Position numbers and translations under genes: made by a program
In this document: piece after piece, positions 34,978-47,101 of the stretch
Position numbering within the stretch: the stretch's first letter is position 1
How the letters are laid out: each line of letters begins with the position of its first letter
The notes under the pieces: model-generated
Told to the model about the DNA's origin: nothing
Seen by the model: the letters and a program-made list of their open reading frames with translations, nothing else
Database searches by the model: none
DNA from: Artemisia argyi
Taxonomy: Eukaryota; Streptophyta; Magnoliopsida; Asterales; Asteraceae
Direction: 5' to 3'
DNA: 64,000 nucleotides
NCBI GenBank assembly: GCA_030686995.1
Contig: CM060697.1
Location: 42,565,015-42,629,014 of the forward strand

Positions 34978-35193
34978 GGGTTACACACATTCATGGATGA
35001 TTGACATGTGTACATCACTTGCTCTAATCGTGTGGCTGGGAGATCAAGAGGTGAGATACTTTTCACCCACCCTCTCACGATTTACGAGGGATATTTGGGA
35101 CTTAATTGGATTAGATTCATCGTATAATTTTTAGGCGGGAAACACTTGAAGCTTCCTCGCTACGCATCCTGGGATATTTTCGCTACCGTTGTT

Positions 35194-35232
35194 AGTCTAG
35201 CATCCGCGGTTTCACCTTGCGCATACTAGACT
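35194..35232 (+). repeat. 39-nt hairpin upstream of the polypurine tract (copy 2)
   Basis: Arms AGTCTAG / CTAGACT with a short inner GCG/CGC pairing. Same length and place as 1191-1229, although the middle sequence differs. It is followed by the short polypurine tract GTGGGGACA (35233-35241) abutting the LTR. Confidence 0.65.
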
Positions 35233-35241
35233 GTGGGGACA

Positions 35242-36986
<1,745 letters not shown>

Positions 36987-37080
<94 letters not shown>
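36987..37080. repeat. (TA)n microsatellite right of the Helitron
   Basis: About 47 TA units. With 7994-8053 and 35704-35800 it forms one original TA tract split by two unrelated elements. Confidence 0.95.
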
Positions 37081-37084
<4 letters not shown>

Positions 37085-37310
37085 AACACTAGTGAGGCAT
37101 TTTGATATAAGCCATTTACGTGATCACGTGCGAAGCACGGGTGGAGATTAAAAATTTGTTACGCCGTAGTAATCTTGGCGGGAAAATAACCAATCAGCTG
37201 GTTGTTTCTACAAACTAAGCCAACTCATCTCTTTTATCTGTTCAATTTTTAGCTATTGATTCGTAACGAAATCTCTCTCAATCTTTCCTGTAACAAAGCC
37301 ATTCAAATAA
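37081..37310. other. Spacer with a Helitron-end-like motif
   Basis: GAGGCATTTTGATATAAG near 37090 resembles the left end of the neighbouring Helitron (AAAGCATTTTGACA). CACGTGCGAAGCACGGG near 37126 is a hairpin like those near Helitron 3' ends. It may be an internally deleted Helitron remnant. Confidence 0.35.
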
Positions 37311-37656
37311 GGGATAATTACCAAAATAGATCGTTGACTTTTTGACTAGTCACTTTGTAGACTTTCAAATTTCACTTTCTAAAATTAGATCAGGACAACT
37401 AAAAAAATAAGCAACTCAATATAAACGCGACACGTGTTCAAAAAGATTCTAGAATATTCCAAAAAGATTTTAGATTTTGTACTATAGATTCTAAAAAGAT
37501 TCTAGATTCTGTACTATATTAATAAAATATTCGACACGTGTCGCACATATATGAAGGTTGCTCAGTCGCCAAGTTGCCCTGATCCGCCGGAAGAAAGTGA
37601 TTTAAAAATGTGCTTTGGGCGACTGATCTATTTTGGTCTATTTTGGTAATTATCCC
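37311..37656. mobile_element. Mutator-like MITE
   Basis: 346 bp with terminal inverted repeats GGGATAATTACCAAAATAGA at the left and its exact reverse complement at the right. It is flanked by a perfect 9-bp duplication TTCAAATAA (37302-37310 and 37657-37665). The interior contains ACACGTGT (G-box core) words and RATTCTAGAAT-like repeats but no gene. A 9-bp duplication is diagnostic of Mutator-type elements. Confidence 0.92.
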
Positions 37657-37665
37657 TTCAAATAA

Positions 37666-37917
37666 TCCAATCAATCGTTCAATTAGTTTGAAATTCTTTC
37701 TTGTTCATGGGTCCTGTTAGTTGAATTTGTTCTTGTTCATTTTCATGTGTTGATTTCTGAAAGAACATGTCACATTTCAAGACATTGTTCCTTTTCTAGT
37801 CAAATAAGGCTTTTGCCAATAAACTATTTACATGGTGTTATCAGTTATGTACGATTGTATATAAAATTACACAATTTTTATAACACAAATAAAGTAAATC
37901 ATACAAGAATAAAAGGG
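37666..37917. other. Non-coding spacer
   Basis: No gene seen. Confidence 0.5.
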
Positions 37918-37920
37918 TTA

Positions 37921-39754
37921 GAGCAGTTACAACAATAACGCACGAGGTGCGTTAAATCGAGTTTAACGTGCGTTATTTTTGCGTTAACCATTGTTAGCGT
38001 AGGCGTTATTCATGCGTTAACAGGCAAGGTTAATGTATTGACGCTGCGTTAAAGTTGGAAAGGAACGGGAAAAAAAAATTGACTTAGGCCCCTTTAAACA
38101 GCTACTAGCCGTTATTTAAAAAAAAAAAAAATAAAATTACATATCACCCCCCCCCCCCCCAACGTATATAAACGGCGAATTTGGTTAAAATATATATATA
38201 TTACAAAACCTTTTTACCACCAATATAAATACCCATTCAACCCAATTCTTTTTTTCACACTTTCACAACTCAAAATATTCACTACTACACTTCTAATAGC
38301 CAAAAAAAAAAAAAAAAAAATGTCTAAAGGCAACAACAACAACTCGTTTCAAAACCTTCTCGGTGGGTGGGGGAACCCATATGCAGGTTCATCGTCAAAT
38401 CCAAATTGGGATAACCCTACCCAATTCGGTATGTCGAGAGAAGAAGTTTTCAGACAACATCAAGAGTTACGGTATTGGCAAGAAAGCCAACAAATTCACT
38501 CAACAATCACAACATTCTCAAACGGAAACAAACGAAGTTCCCGAAACACCTACATCTCCACCAAAGAAATCCAAATCTCGTATTAAACGAAAGTCCAAAG
38601 AACCAGTTGACGATGATGAAGGACACAAAGAAGGCATAATACATGTTGGCAACCAAGTGAAGAAAAATTACTTGCTACGTGTTGGGTGGCCGCTAGCGAG
38701 GATTCGCAAGTCGGTCGTTCCTAATCGGGGGACACGTTTTGGCAATGGGTTCAAATGAGTTCAATAAAAACAATTTTCAGAAACGCGGTAAAGATATGAT
38801 ACAAGGAAAGTGGCGCACGTTGAACCATTCATGCGCAAAATTCAGCGCGTGTTTCAAACGTGCTCAACTCGATCAAAAAAGTGGAGAAAATGATATGGAT
38901 ATCCTCACACGTGCCAAAGAATATTATCGTATGGAGAATAATTCCGCCCCGTTTTATAATGAGGCGGTTTGAAATGTTTTTCGTTCTCATAAAAAATGGG
39001 ACGCGCCAGATCCGATTGATTTAACTGGTGATGTCCCAAGCCACACAAACGAGACGTTGTTTGGAAGTGATGCACATCAACGTCCGATCGGAAAAAGCAA
39101 GCTTGAAAGAAACAAAAATCCGAGACAATGACAAGCACCGGGGGCATGAGTACCGGAGGATCTGTTTTGTCGGCCCAATTCGGGGACGCTTTGCGCAAGG
39201 AGTATCGGGCTAAACGTGAAGATGCGGCCTTGACTTACAATGCAACCGCTGAAAACCAATACTCAGAAATACGGACGAGGGACTATGAATTTTTGTTGGT
39301 CGACACTACTGGCAAAGATCCTTACTACGTGACGCTGGTGAATATGGAAAAGGACCGTATCATTGAAAAATACGGGTTGCCAAAGCGTACAGAATGAATA
39401 AATGTGTTGTGGTGCAATGCTTTTTTTTTTGTTTGTTTTTTTTAGTTCGTAATGTTTTTTTATTTATTTCGTAATGTATTTTTTTTTTTTTTATTTCGTA
39501 TTGTATTTTTAATTTCGTAATGTATTGTTTTAATTTTGTAATCTAATATATTTTAAGAATTAATGTTATGGGTTTTAAAAAATGAAGTATTAGTTTTATT
39601 TTAGGGTTGAAATTGAAAATATATGAAAAGTTGAGTTAAATTAAGTTAAGGTTGAGTTATTGTTGTGGGTGTTTTTTTGTGAGTTAAAGTGAAAGTGTTA
39701 AAGCTGATGTGGCACTGTGTTAAGTTTTAACCCAGGTTACGAATGTAAGTGCTC
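37921..39754 (+). mobile_element. PIF/Harbinger-derived element with only the Myb-like ORF
   Basis: Imperfect inverted ends GAGCAGTTACAACAATAACG and, on the other strand, GAGCACTTACATTCGTAACC. They are flanked by the 3-bp duplication TTA (37918-37920 and 39755-39757), characteristic of this superfamily. 1834 bp. It contains a decayed ORF1 but no DDE transposase, so it is non-autonomous. Subterminal TAACGCACG/GTGCGTTA words repeat at 37940-38010. A C14 run is at 38147-38160. Confidence 0.85.
38320..39397 (+). pseudogene. Harbinger ORF1 relic: Myb/SANT-like protein with NAM-associated-type C-terminus
   Basis: Starts MSKGNNNNSFQNLLGGWGNPY. Pieces in several frames: an Asn/Ser-rich N-terminus; basic KKSKSRIKRKSKEP; a Myb-like part (NFQKRGKDMIQGKWRTLNHSCAKFSACFKRA) near 38775-38870; ILTRAKEYYRMENNSAPFYNEAV; KKWDAPDPIDLTGD; IGKSKLERNK; and a coiled C-terminus ending ...MEKDRIIEKYGLPKRTE. 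This order matches the Myb-like ORF1 of plant PIF/Harbinger elements, which helps the transposase bind element ends. Frameshifts near 38480 and 38740 and a stop (TGA near 38970) destroy the frame. Confidence 0.75.
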
Positions 39755-39757
39755 TTA

Positions 39758-40109
39758 CTGTACAAAGATGTTACTAAAGTTTGCCTAAATTTTTTCCTAA
39801 GGTAATATTGTTTCAAAGTTGTCATCCAGGTTACTCAACTTAATATAACCGGTTAAATTTGTTACTGTGTTTTGGGTAACCTAGAGTTACCGGTGAAAAT
39901 CCTACGTGACATTGATGTATTATGGGTTAAATAGATAAATAAGTTACTAAAGTTTGCGAAAATGTTCACATAAGTTACTAAAGTTTGGGGCAATGTTCAC
40001 TTAAGTTACTATAGTTAAAGCGGATAATGGGTTTGTATTCCTGTTTACTAATGTCTAATTATGGATTACATTCCTTATAGACGAGATCTTCATGCCATCA
40101 ATCTGGGGG
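39758..40109. other. Non-coding spacer with short repeats
   Basis: AAGTTACTAAAGTTTG-like words near 39775, 39950, 39976 and 40004. CTGGGGG lies immediately before the LTR of element A, so it resembles a polypurine tract by position, but no element is visible to its left. Confidence 0.5.
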
Positions 40110-40472
40110 TGTTAGGAATACAAATATTCCTATAAAAGTCTCGGTCACCTAATGATTGTAATAGCATTGAGTTAGCTCGTAGTTAGTTTGTTTATTAGTT
40201 AATTAGTATTAGTTTTAAGTAACACCGTGGAAGAAGGACGGGTCTTCATCCACTGTATGCCTGATCCACAGCCCGGGAGTGGGCGTTATATTGTAAGTAT
40301 AAATACCCCTCTCCACATGTGGAGAGGGTTGAACCTTCCACTCTTCTCAATCTAATATTTTCTCTTTTTCTTTCAAGGTTCCTTTCTTTCTTTCTTTCCT
40401 CCCCTCCTCCTCAATTCTAACGTCTCACTAATCATAAGATAAACATGTTTCACATATAGTTAGTATTCTACA
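40110..40472 (+). repeat. 5' LTR of copia element A
   Basis: 363 bp, TGTTAGGAATAC...TAGTATTCTACA. TATA box TATAAATA at 40298-40305, directly followed by a perfect 22-bp palindrome at 40307-40328. Confidence 0.85.
40307..40328 (+). repeat. 22-bp perfect palindrome just after the TATA box of LTR A
   Basis: Half-site CCCTCTCCACA followed by its exact reverse complement. It starts one base after TATAAATA, so it lies at or just before the expected transcript start. Confidence 0.9.
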
Positions 40473-40489
40473 ATTGGTATCAAGAGCCA
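40473..40489 (+). other. Primer binding site of element A
   Basis: ATTGGTATCAAGAGCC follows the LTR end directly. It is the initiator tRNA-Met type site TGGTATCAGAGC with one extra base. Confidence 0.8.
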
Positions 40490-40753
40490 AGGTTTCATCT
40501 TAGGGCCTTGTAGAATCAAATTTGATGATGTTTTGAGTGGTTTTGTGAGTTTGGAGTCACTTTCTTGGAAAACATCTTGGTTTAATCTATCTAGTGTTGT
40601 TATACATGTTTGTGGTGTACTTTTACGTTCATTAGTGGTTGTAGAACATTGTAGGTCAGTTTGTGTTATCATATCATTAAGCTATTTGAAATTTGGAGTT
40701 GGTTATGGGCGAATTTCTATGTTGCGTTTAAGTCCACTGTTTCATTGCTTGGT

Positions 40754-41128
40754 TGCGGTTAAGTTCTGAAATCTGCGGTTAGCCTGCTGCGTTTACTATT
40801 TCAAGAATACAAACAAAACGCAATGAAAGTGACAGTTTTGGATTTTTGTCTCTGCGAGTAGATTCTGCGGTTAAGTCATCTGCAGCTAGCTTATTGCGTT
40901 TAGGTTCTGCGGTTAAATGCTCTGCGTTTAGTTCACTGAGGATAGTTCTCTGCGGTTAAGTGTATTGCGTTTAACTCATTGCGGCTAGATTTCTACTACT
41001 GTGGTTCAAAGTACTGCGGTTAGATTACTCATGTGTGATTAACTCATTGCGGTTAAGTGTATTGTGGTTAAGTGCATTGCGGTTAGATTTCTGCGGTTAG
41101 GTCTTGTGGTTAGCATATCTTGCGGTTA
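40754..41128 (+). repeat. TGCGGTTA array 1 in the leader of element A
   Basis: Exact TGCGGTTA at 40754, 40774, 40866, 40908, 40951, 41015, 41048, 41078, 41092 and 41121, all on the plus strand. A dozen near copies (TGCGTTTA, TGTGGTTA, TGCGGCTA, TGTGATTA) are interleaved. Spacing is irregular, about 14-90 bp. The array ends 37 bp before the gag-like ATG. Confidence 0.95.
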
Positions 41129-41164
41129 TCCCTTCACATGTGATTTCCTCCTTGCAATCTTCAA

Positions 41165-43177
41165 ATGAAAGGACCAGTATCGTATGTTGACTCTAGTGGA
41201 CAATCATGCTCGGACTTTCAAGGGAATGAGTCTCCTCAGTCATGCAAACTGCCTGAACTGGCAAGAGAATGTCACATTGAATGCTTTCATACACTTCAGT
41301 CACATCTTTCTATGCTGCTTGAGGGCAATGGATTCGTAATGGGTTTTGAACGTGCATTCATGACACTTTTCGGTCAAGATGTTCAAACATTCACGGATAT
41401 TAGGATCTTGAATATGGATCAATTACGACAACAATTGGTCAGAAAAGAAACATCTAACGAGGGATCCTCTGCTGCCCTAGGAGTGCTCAGCAAACAACTG
41501 CATAACTTCTTCGACTCCAAATACTCCATGGTCTATGATTACGACAGTCAGATGACTATGAAGTGCTTCGCTGAACACACAAAGATAGATGTTGATCACT
41601 ATAGAGATATGCTACGTCAATACCTGGACAAGGTTAAAGAGTACATCGAGAGACAGCCAATACTTGAACTTGGAGATGATGAAAAGGCCGAGTCTCATGT
41701 TGAACAAGCATGTGATAGTTTGGGGTCGGGTTTAACAGTGGATGCAAAGTCGGTCAACACTGAACTCATGGATTCAGAAAAGGATGAGAGAGTCACTTCT
41801 GCTGAATTAGTGACCCCGGCTATGGTGAACATACCCACACCAAACTCAAGCAATGAGGTATCGTCAATTGATCAATACAATACGCCATCAAATGTAAGTC
41901 ATCATATAGATCAAATCAATCTCAGCTATAACACAAATTTGTTGAGACAGGCTGACAGTGCATTACCCTTAACTAATTCAACAAATATGTGTTATAAAGG
42001 GGGAGAAAATGATCTGTATGATGTCTTCAAAAATGATTTGTTTGATGAAAACCCTTGTCTCAAAGTTGAGTTTTCTAAGACACTGGACCAGAACATGGTT
42101 GATAAAGAGACATTTAATCAACTTCAAAAACGGTTTTCACAATTACAAAAACATTGCATTGAACTTGAACTTGAAATACAACGTAAAGAAGAATGCTTTC
42201 AAAACTGCAAACCGTGTCTAAATCCTGAATTGCCTGATCTTAAAGAATATTTTATGATCAACAATCTGAAAACTCAGCTGCATGACAAGGACTCAACTAT
42301 CAACTGTCTTAAAAATCAAATCAAGATGTATGAGCAACGTAATGACGCCAAATGGAAATACAATGCGTATGAAACTAATTGCAAAATTACTAAATTACGT
42401 GTTGAAAATGAGAATCTCAAGGTGAAATGTAATAAACTATATGAGTCACTCAAACAGATAAATGCTGAGAACATCAATCTGACTACTTCACAACTTGCTA
42501 ACAACGATGATTTCTTTGCTCAAAGTCTGACCTCATGTTCTAAAACTCCTAGTGAGCACACAGTGCCAAGTGATGTTTCAAAGAGTCAAATGAGCCTCAA
42601 TCTTTCAAAACCATCTATCTTGGGAAAACCTGTCCTGAAAAATGTTGATTATCAAACTATCATTAGACAACCAAATGCTTTTAGTCAAACGAGACTCAGT
42701 CTTTCAAAACCGTCTATCTTGGGAAAACCTGTCTTGAAAAATGTTGGTTATCAAACTACCATTAGACAACCAAAGAATTTTAGTTTTGAAAGACCTAAAT
42801 TCTCGAATAAACGATGTGTTTCTCAAGTGGATAAAAAACGTGATTTGACTAACTCTGTAAGGCCAAAACCCACATCTCATATATTAAATGGTCTTAAACC
42901 TGTTAAACCTTTGAGACATAGACCAAGGAAATATGACCATAGAACTACTCATCACAAGAATGTAAACATGCATGAAACTATTCAAAAGTGTAGATCTTCT
43001 TGGTTATGGATACCAACTGGTAGGACATTCGTGATGAATGGTCACAAATGGTCACGTGTGTGCACCATTGACACAGGTGTTACAAAGGGATTACACAACA
43101 GGTCCGCTAAAACCTGCATGTGGCGTCCAAAGACACTGACATCTCCTGCAACTAGAAACATGTCTGCTCACATGTGA
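41165..43177 (+). CDS. Gag-like ORF (C-terminal gag half) of element A
   Basis: 670 open codons. Residues about 90-165 align with a segment of the element B gag (50300-50550): leucine-rich helices with ...FRD/YRD..L and an IER motif. Residues about 320-460 are predicted coiled coil (QLQKRFSQLQKHCIELELEIQRKEE). Then comes the SKPSILGKPVLKN / RQP / ERPKFS tail, also present in element B. The tail contains a 35-residue in-frame tandem duplication (codons ~475-545). The end, LWIPTGRTFVMNGHKWSR, resembles the PTGRIF..GLKWIPTGKI block of element B. The N-terminal gag core seen in element B (WKRRFLQWL) is missing, and no zinc knuckle was seen. It may be an internally deleted Gag. Confidence 0.75.
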   Translation: MKGPVSYVDSSGQSCSDFQGNESPQSCKLPELARECHIECFHTLQSHLSMLLEGNGFVMGFERAFMTLFGQDVQTFTDIRILNMDQLRQQLVRKETSNEGSSAALGVLSKQLHNFFDSKYSMVYDYDSQMTMKCFAEHTKIDVDHYRDMLRQYLDKVKEYIERQPILELGDDEKAESHVEQACDSLGSGLTVDAKSVNTELMDSEKDERVTSAELVTPAMVNIPTPNSSNEVSSIDQYNTPSNVSHHIDQINLSYNTNLLRQADSALPLTNSTNMCYKGGENDLYDVFKNDLFDENPCLKVEFSKTLDQNMVDKETFNQLQKRFSQLQKHCIELELEIQRKEECFQNCKPCLNPELPDLKEYFMINNLKTQLHDKDSTINCLKNQIKMYEQRNDAKWKYNAYETNCKITKLRVENENLKVKCNKLYESLKQINAENINLTTSQLANNDDFFAQSLTSCSKTPSEHTVPSDVSKSQMSLNLSKPSILGKPVLKNVDYQTIIRQPNAFSQTRLSLSKPSILGKPVLKNVGYQTTIRQPKNFSFERPKFSNKRCVSQVDKKRDLTNSVRPKPTSHILNGLKPVKPLRHRPRKYDHRTTHHKNVNMHETIQKCRSSWLWIPTGRTFVMNGHKWSRVCTIDTGVTKGLHNRSAKTCMWRPKTLTSPATRNMSAHM

Positions 43178-43910
43178 GTTGACATCATGTGGACTCCTGA
43201 CTACTTAGTTTCAGGACTCGGGCTACACTGTTTACCCACTAACACATTCACTGTTTATACCCTATGTCAGTAGATTTGTGTACATATTGTGTGTTTGTTT
43301 TACATTTATTATATTTTTCAGGTTATCTTTATGTGTATATTCTTTTACTTCACATTGTGTCTATGTGCTTGCTCTATGTAGTCTGATGCATCTCATATCT
43401 AGCATCATGGTATTTTATGTTCGTCTTGTAGACTTCCTCATCACTTGGGAATCTCTCATAACTACAGGGACCAATCTTGTGCACTTGCTTTATTATCTTA
43501 TATGTGATAGTGTAGTACAGAGACTAGATGTGTCATTATGCAATATGTGTCTCATCTCATATTTAAGAAATTTTATTTCTTGCGATTAAAAAAAGGTTAA
43601 CCACAACACATATTGCTATTAACTCATCTCTACTCGTGTGCTGCATTTAAGTCTTGATTGTGTTCCCTGTGTGCTCGATTGTTGGTATGACAAGTGTTTT
43701 ATCTTCACATTTGCTATTACCTTCCATGTTTTCATTCTCTCATACATTGCGTTATTTTAGGTGGATACCCGCGGTGCTCACTATCTCGTGTAAAAGAATT
43801 TGTGTCTAATAGGTTAGATCATGCTGGCTTTATTATACATGTAATTGTTCATTTATTGCATGTATGTGTGATTCACGGTCATGAGTATAAGATCTTGGGT
43901 TTGTTGGTCT
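43178..43910. other. Non-coding spacer where pol would be expected
   Basis: No protease, integrase or RT motif in any frame. T-rich with many short cryptic frames. Confidence 0.6.
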
Positions 43911-44512
43911 TGCGGTTAGGACGGAAATACCACGTGTAGTACTTTTGATGTTAGGTTGGAAAAAGATGAGTTAGTTACTTAGGAGAATGGATCTCATTGC
44001 AATTTACGGTGTCTATTGTTTGATCTGTTGGATGTTATGGAGTGTGGAGAGTGTTCCTGATTGCGGTTAGACTAAGTTCTTGATTGTGTTTAGATTTAAT
44101 TCTTAATTGCGATTAGTTTATGATTCTTGATTGTGATTAGATTAAGTTACTGACTGCGGTTAGATTAAGTTCTTGATTGCGGTTAGATTAAATTCTTAAT
44201 TGCGATTAGTTTATGATTCTTGATTGCGACTAGATTAATTTCTTGACCGCGGTTAGATCAAGTTCTTGATTGCGGTTAACCTTCTCTGTGATTAAAATGG
44301 TTGCGTGTAATTATTACTATGATTGCGGTTTGTTAAATCTGCGGTTACCTATACTTGCGGTTAACTTGATGTGCGTTGATCATGTGTTGCGGTTCAATTG
44401 GTTGCGGTTATCTTGACTTGTTGCGGTTAACTTAGTTTGCGATTACAACTTTGCGGTTAAAAATTTGAGTCTGCATTTAATTGAGTTTGCGCTTAAGTGC
44501 TCTGCGTTTAAC
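43911..44512 (+). repeat. TGCGGTTA array 2, upstream of the extra ORF of element A
   Basis: Exact TGCGGTTA at 43911, 44062, 44155, 44178, 44271, 44340, 44356, 44403, 44422 and 44452, plus variants TGCGATTA, TGTGATTA, TGCGTTTA. All are on the plus strand. A longer unit, TTCTTGATTGCGGTTAGATTAAG, recurs in 44085-44275. The array ends about 300 bp before the extra ORF ATG. Confidence 0.95.
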
Positions 44513-44807
44513 TCTGACTGGGGACTTTCTTGACTCACTCTGTCTAACATTTATTTGTCGTGGTCAGCATGCGTGTTTATGTATAGGTGTCTAAGTTTTC
44601 ATGCATGGCTTGGTGTGTTTGACACTCATTCTTAGTTGTCCAAACTGCTATTCTATGTGTTGAATGATTCCCTTGAGTGCTTATTACTTGCCGAACATAA
44701 CCCTTGGCCCTGTTCCTATTGCCTTACCATTTAATTCTGGGGTTTCTCTTGCTGCTAACACTCACTTTCACATATGGTCTCCTTCTGTGGTGATGTTTGT
44801 CAAATGC

Positions 44808-44809
44808 AG
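44808..44809 (+). promoter_or_regulatory. Candidate splice acceptor before the extra ORF of element A
   Basis: TTTGTCAAATGCAG ends six bases before ATG 44815. In element B the extra ORF likewise follows TATACTTTTCAG. It would let the downstream ORF be read from a spliced subgenomic RNA. This is inferred from sequence only. Confidence 0.35.
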
Positions 44810-44814
44810 CTCCT

Positions 44815-47101
44815 ATGGCAGAATCTATTGTCAAAGAACCATTGGCTCCACCTGTTCGTTCTGACGATGACATTTTGCCTTTCAACAAGTGGGTACCTAT
44901 TGGGAAAAGTAACTGCTATGTTTAGACGGATAGACCTAAGAATCATCCCATATTCAGAGTTGCACTAGACATACTGAAAAACACCACCTTCTTCAATGCC
45001 TTTACCGCATCCTCCTCTATCCCCTCCATCTACATCCAACAGTTCTGGAACACTATGTGCCTTGACAGAACAACCAACATGTACAAGTGTCAGCTGGATG
45101 AGCATTGGGTGAACATCACCATGGAAACACTTGGTAGTGCTCTGCAGATATTACCAACGGGTGATAATGTTAAATATACTCCCCCACCTACTCCAGCTAC
45201 TCTTATTGATTTCGTCAATGAACTTAGATACCCCACTCAAGTATCTACACTTTCCACTGTCATCACACATGACCTCTATCAACCATGGAGAGCAGTTGCA
45301 AGCCTAATCAATTTGTGTCTGACTGGAAAAACATCAGGATATGAAAGACTTAGAGCTCCATCTCTACAAATTCTCTGGGGTGTTGTCAACAGTGTGAACA
45401 TAAATTTTGCTGAACGTATCTGGGAGGAATTTAGTCAGTCCATTCATTCTTTCTTGGTCGACAAGGCTAACCTTGAAGCACACAAAGACGGAAAGAAAAG
45501 ATCAGCCAAGCTTTCGATCCCAAGCATTCGGTTTACTAAGCTGATCATACTTAGCCTTCAGCGATCTCTAAAATTTCACCCCAGAGAAGAATCCCCTCTT
45601 CATCAACCTACTGACGAACATCCACTTGGGTTCCTCAAATATGATTCTAAGAGCACTGGCGAGATCATATTCAGCATGGACATTCCCACTGCCCTTCTTA
45701 CCCGTGATATACTGACTGCTCAATATTATGAGGAATATCTTAAACTTCTGAAGAAAAGTCGGGAAGCACCCCCGAATGAGCCAGCCGTATCCACTAAGTC
45801 TGCAAGATCTGCATCTAAGAAACGCAAAGGTGGTAATACCTCGGCTGCATCCTCTGAAGGCTCTAAAAGAGTTAAGAAGACCACTGGAGGTAAAAGAACC
45901 AGCTCAAAAACTAAATCTCCAAGTGCTGAAGACCCCAATGCTGCACCTTGCTCCACTCAGTTGCCTCTCACTGAAGAAGAAATGGTACAAATGGCAACTG
46001 CTGAAAGCTTGAAGGAAGCATATATGCCACCGGTTCCACCAGTCAGTGGGGTCAACATTAGAGAACCTCAATTTGATAGAGCTTCACAGATCCAGCATGT
46101 GACCGGTAAAGGCAAGGATGTTGCCAAAGAAGAACAAGCGGCACACACCCTATTGAAAATATCATCTCCTGCCTCCAAATCAACCAGCGCCAAGTATATC
46201 CTCAAAAGACGCTCACCAACATCCTCATCTGCTAAGCTTTCTTCTGAAAATGTCTCCTCACCAAGTCTTGGGCAACCCGCTAAATCAAGCAGTTCTAAGA
46301 CTGACACCAGTTCTGCTCCCAAAGGTGATGAACTACACCTCTCTACACAAGATGTAACCAGCCAACAACCTGTACAGGATAAACCAGCTGATTCTGTTCC
46401 CCCGGTCAATCCACTCGATGACGAGTTTGTTTCTACTGCATATCCGGATATTCAAGGTAACCTCAAATTGAAAACTGATGATCCTAAGCTCGAGGTGGTA
46501 CCTGACAGCCCCACTGGTACGCTATCATCGTACAAGAATCTGGACACTTATGGCGATCAATTCCTCATGGATAAGCCAGATGATGCTGAAGGTGAAAAGT
46601 CTAGTGATGAGCATGGAGAAGTTGTGTCAAAGGTTGATGTGCCTATTGTGCAAGACAACTCCACCATTCCTACCAAGTCTGCACCAACGTCTACTGCTGG
46701 TCCCAACAACGATGACATCCCACAAGCTGATGACACACAAGAGAAACCGTCTGCATCTGTCGCTCCTGCTAGCACTGAGAAGAAGTTAGATCTGGACACT
46801 TTAGCTGCTTTGACTGCCGATGCTGTTCAAGAAAACCTTGCCATTCGTGAGAAGTTGGACAAGCATGCCTCTTTGCTTCAAACCCTAGTAAACCTTAATT
46901 TGCCACAAACAATCACTAATCATGGCAGCAGATTATACAAGTTGGAGCATCTTGATCTTGAACTACAAGTATCTCAGGCTATCAACGAACAGGTAGCTGA
47001 AGCTGTCAATATTGCTCTCGAAGCCCCTCTCAGGTCCAGGTTCAAAGACCTACCTATCAATGACATGAAGATTATTCTGCAGCACAGTATGTCTCAACAG
47101 G
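44815..47101 (+). pseudogene. Extra 3' ORF of element A, N-terminal part
   Basis: ATG at 44815 (MAESIVKEPLAPPVRSDDD) with one in-frame TAG at 44923-44925, then open from 45055. Residues ~40-270 form a compact conserved domain (IPSIYIQQFWNTM, YQPWRAVASLINLCLTGKTS, LQILWGVVN, RFTKLIILSLQ). It aligns with the domain at 56500-57200 in element B. A long low-complexity tail follows, rich in Lys/Ser/Thr/Pro with basic patches (SKKRKGG, KRVKKTTGGKRTSSK), and then helices near the break. The position after gag/pol matches the extra, sometimes called envelope-like, ORF of Sireviruses. No signal peptide or membrane segment is visible, so an envelope role is not supported here. The frame is broken by element B and resumes at 63100. 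Confidence 0.75.
47097..47101 (+). repeat. Left target-site duplication ACAGG of element B
   Basis: ACAGG here and at 63095-63099 flank element B. Removing one copy rejoins the element A ORF in frame. Confidence 0.92.

Noticed and set aside
40101..40109. CTGGGGG before LTR A as evidence that 40110-40472 is a 3' LTR
   Set aside because: A clear tRNA-Met primer site follows the LTR and no element body lies to the left, so it is the 5' LTR; the G run is likely chance or a remnant.
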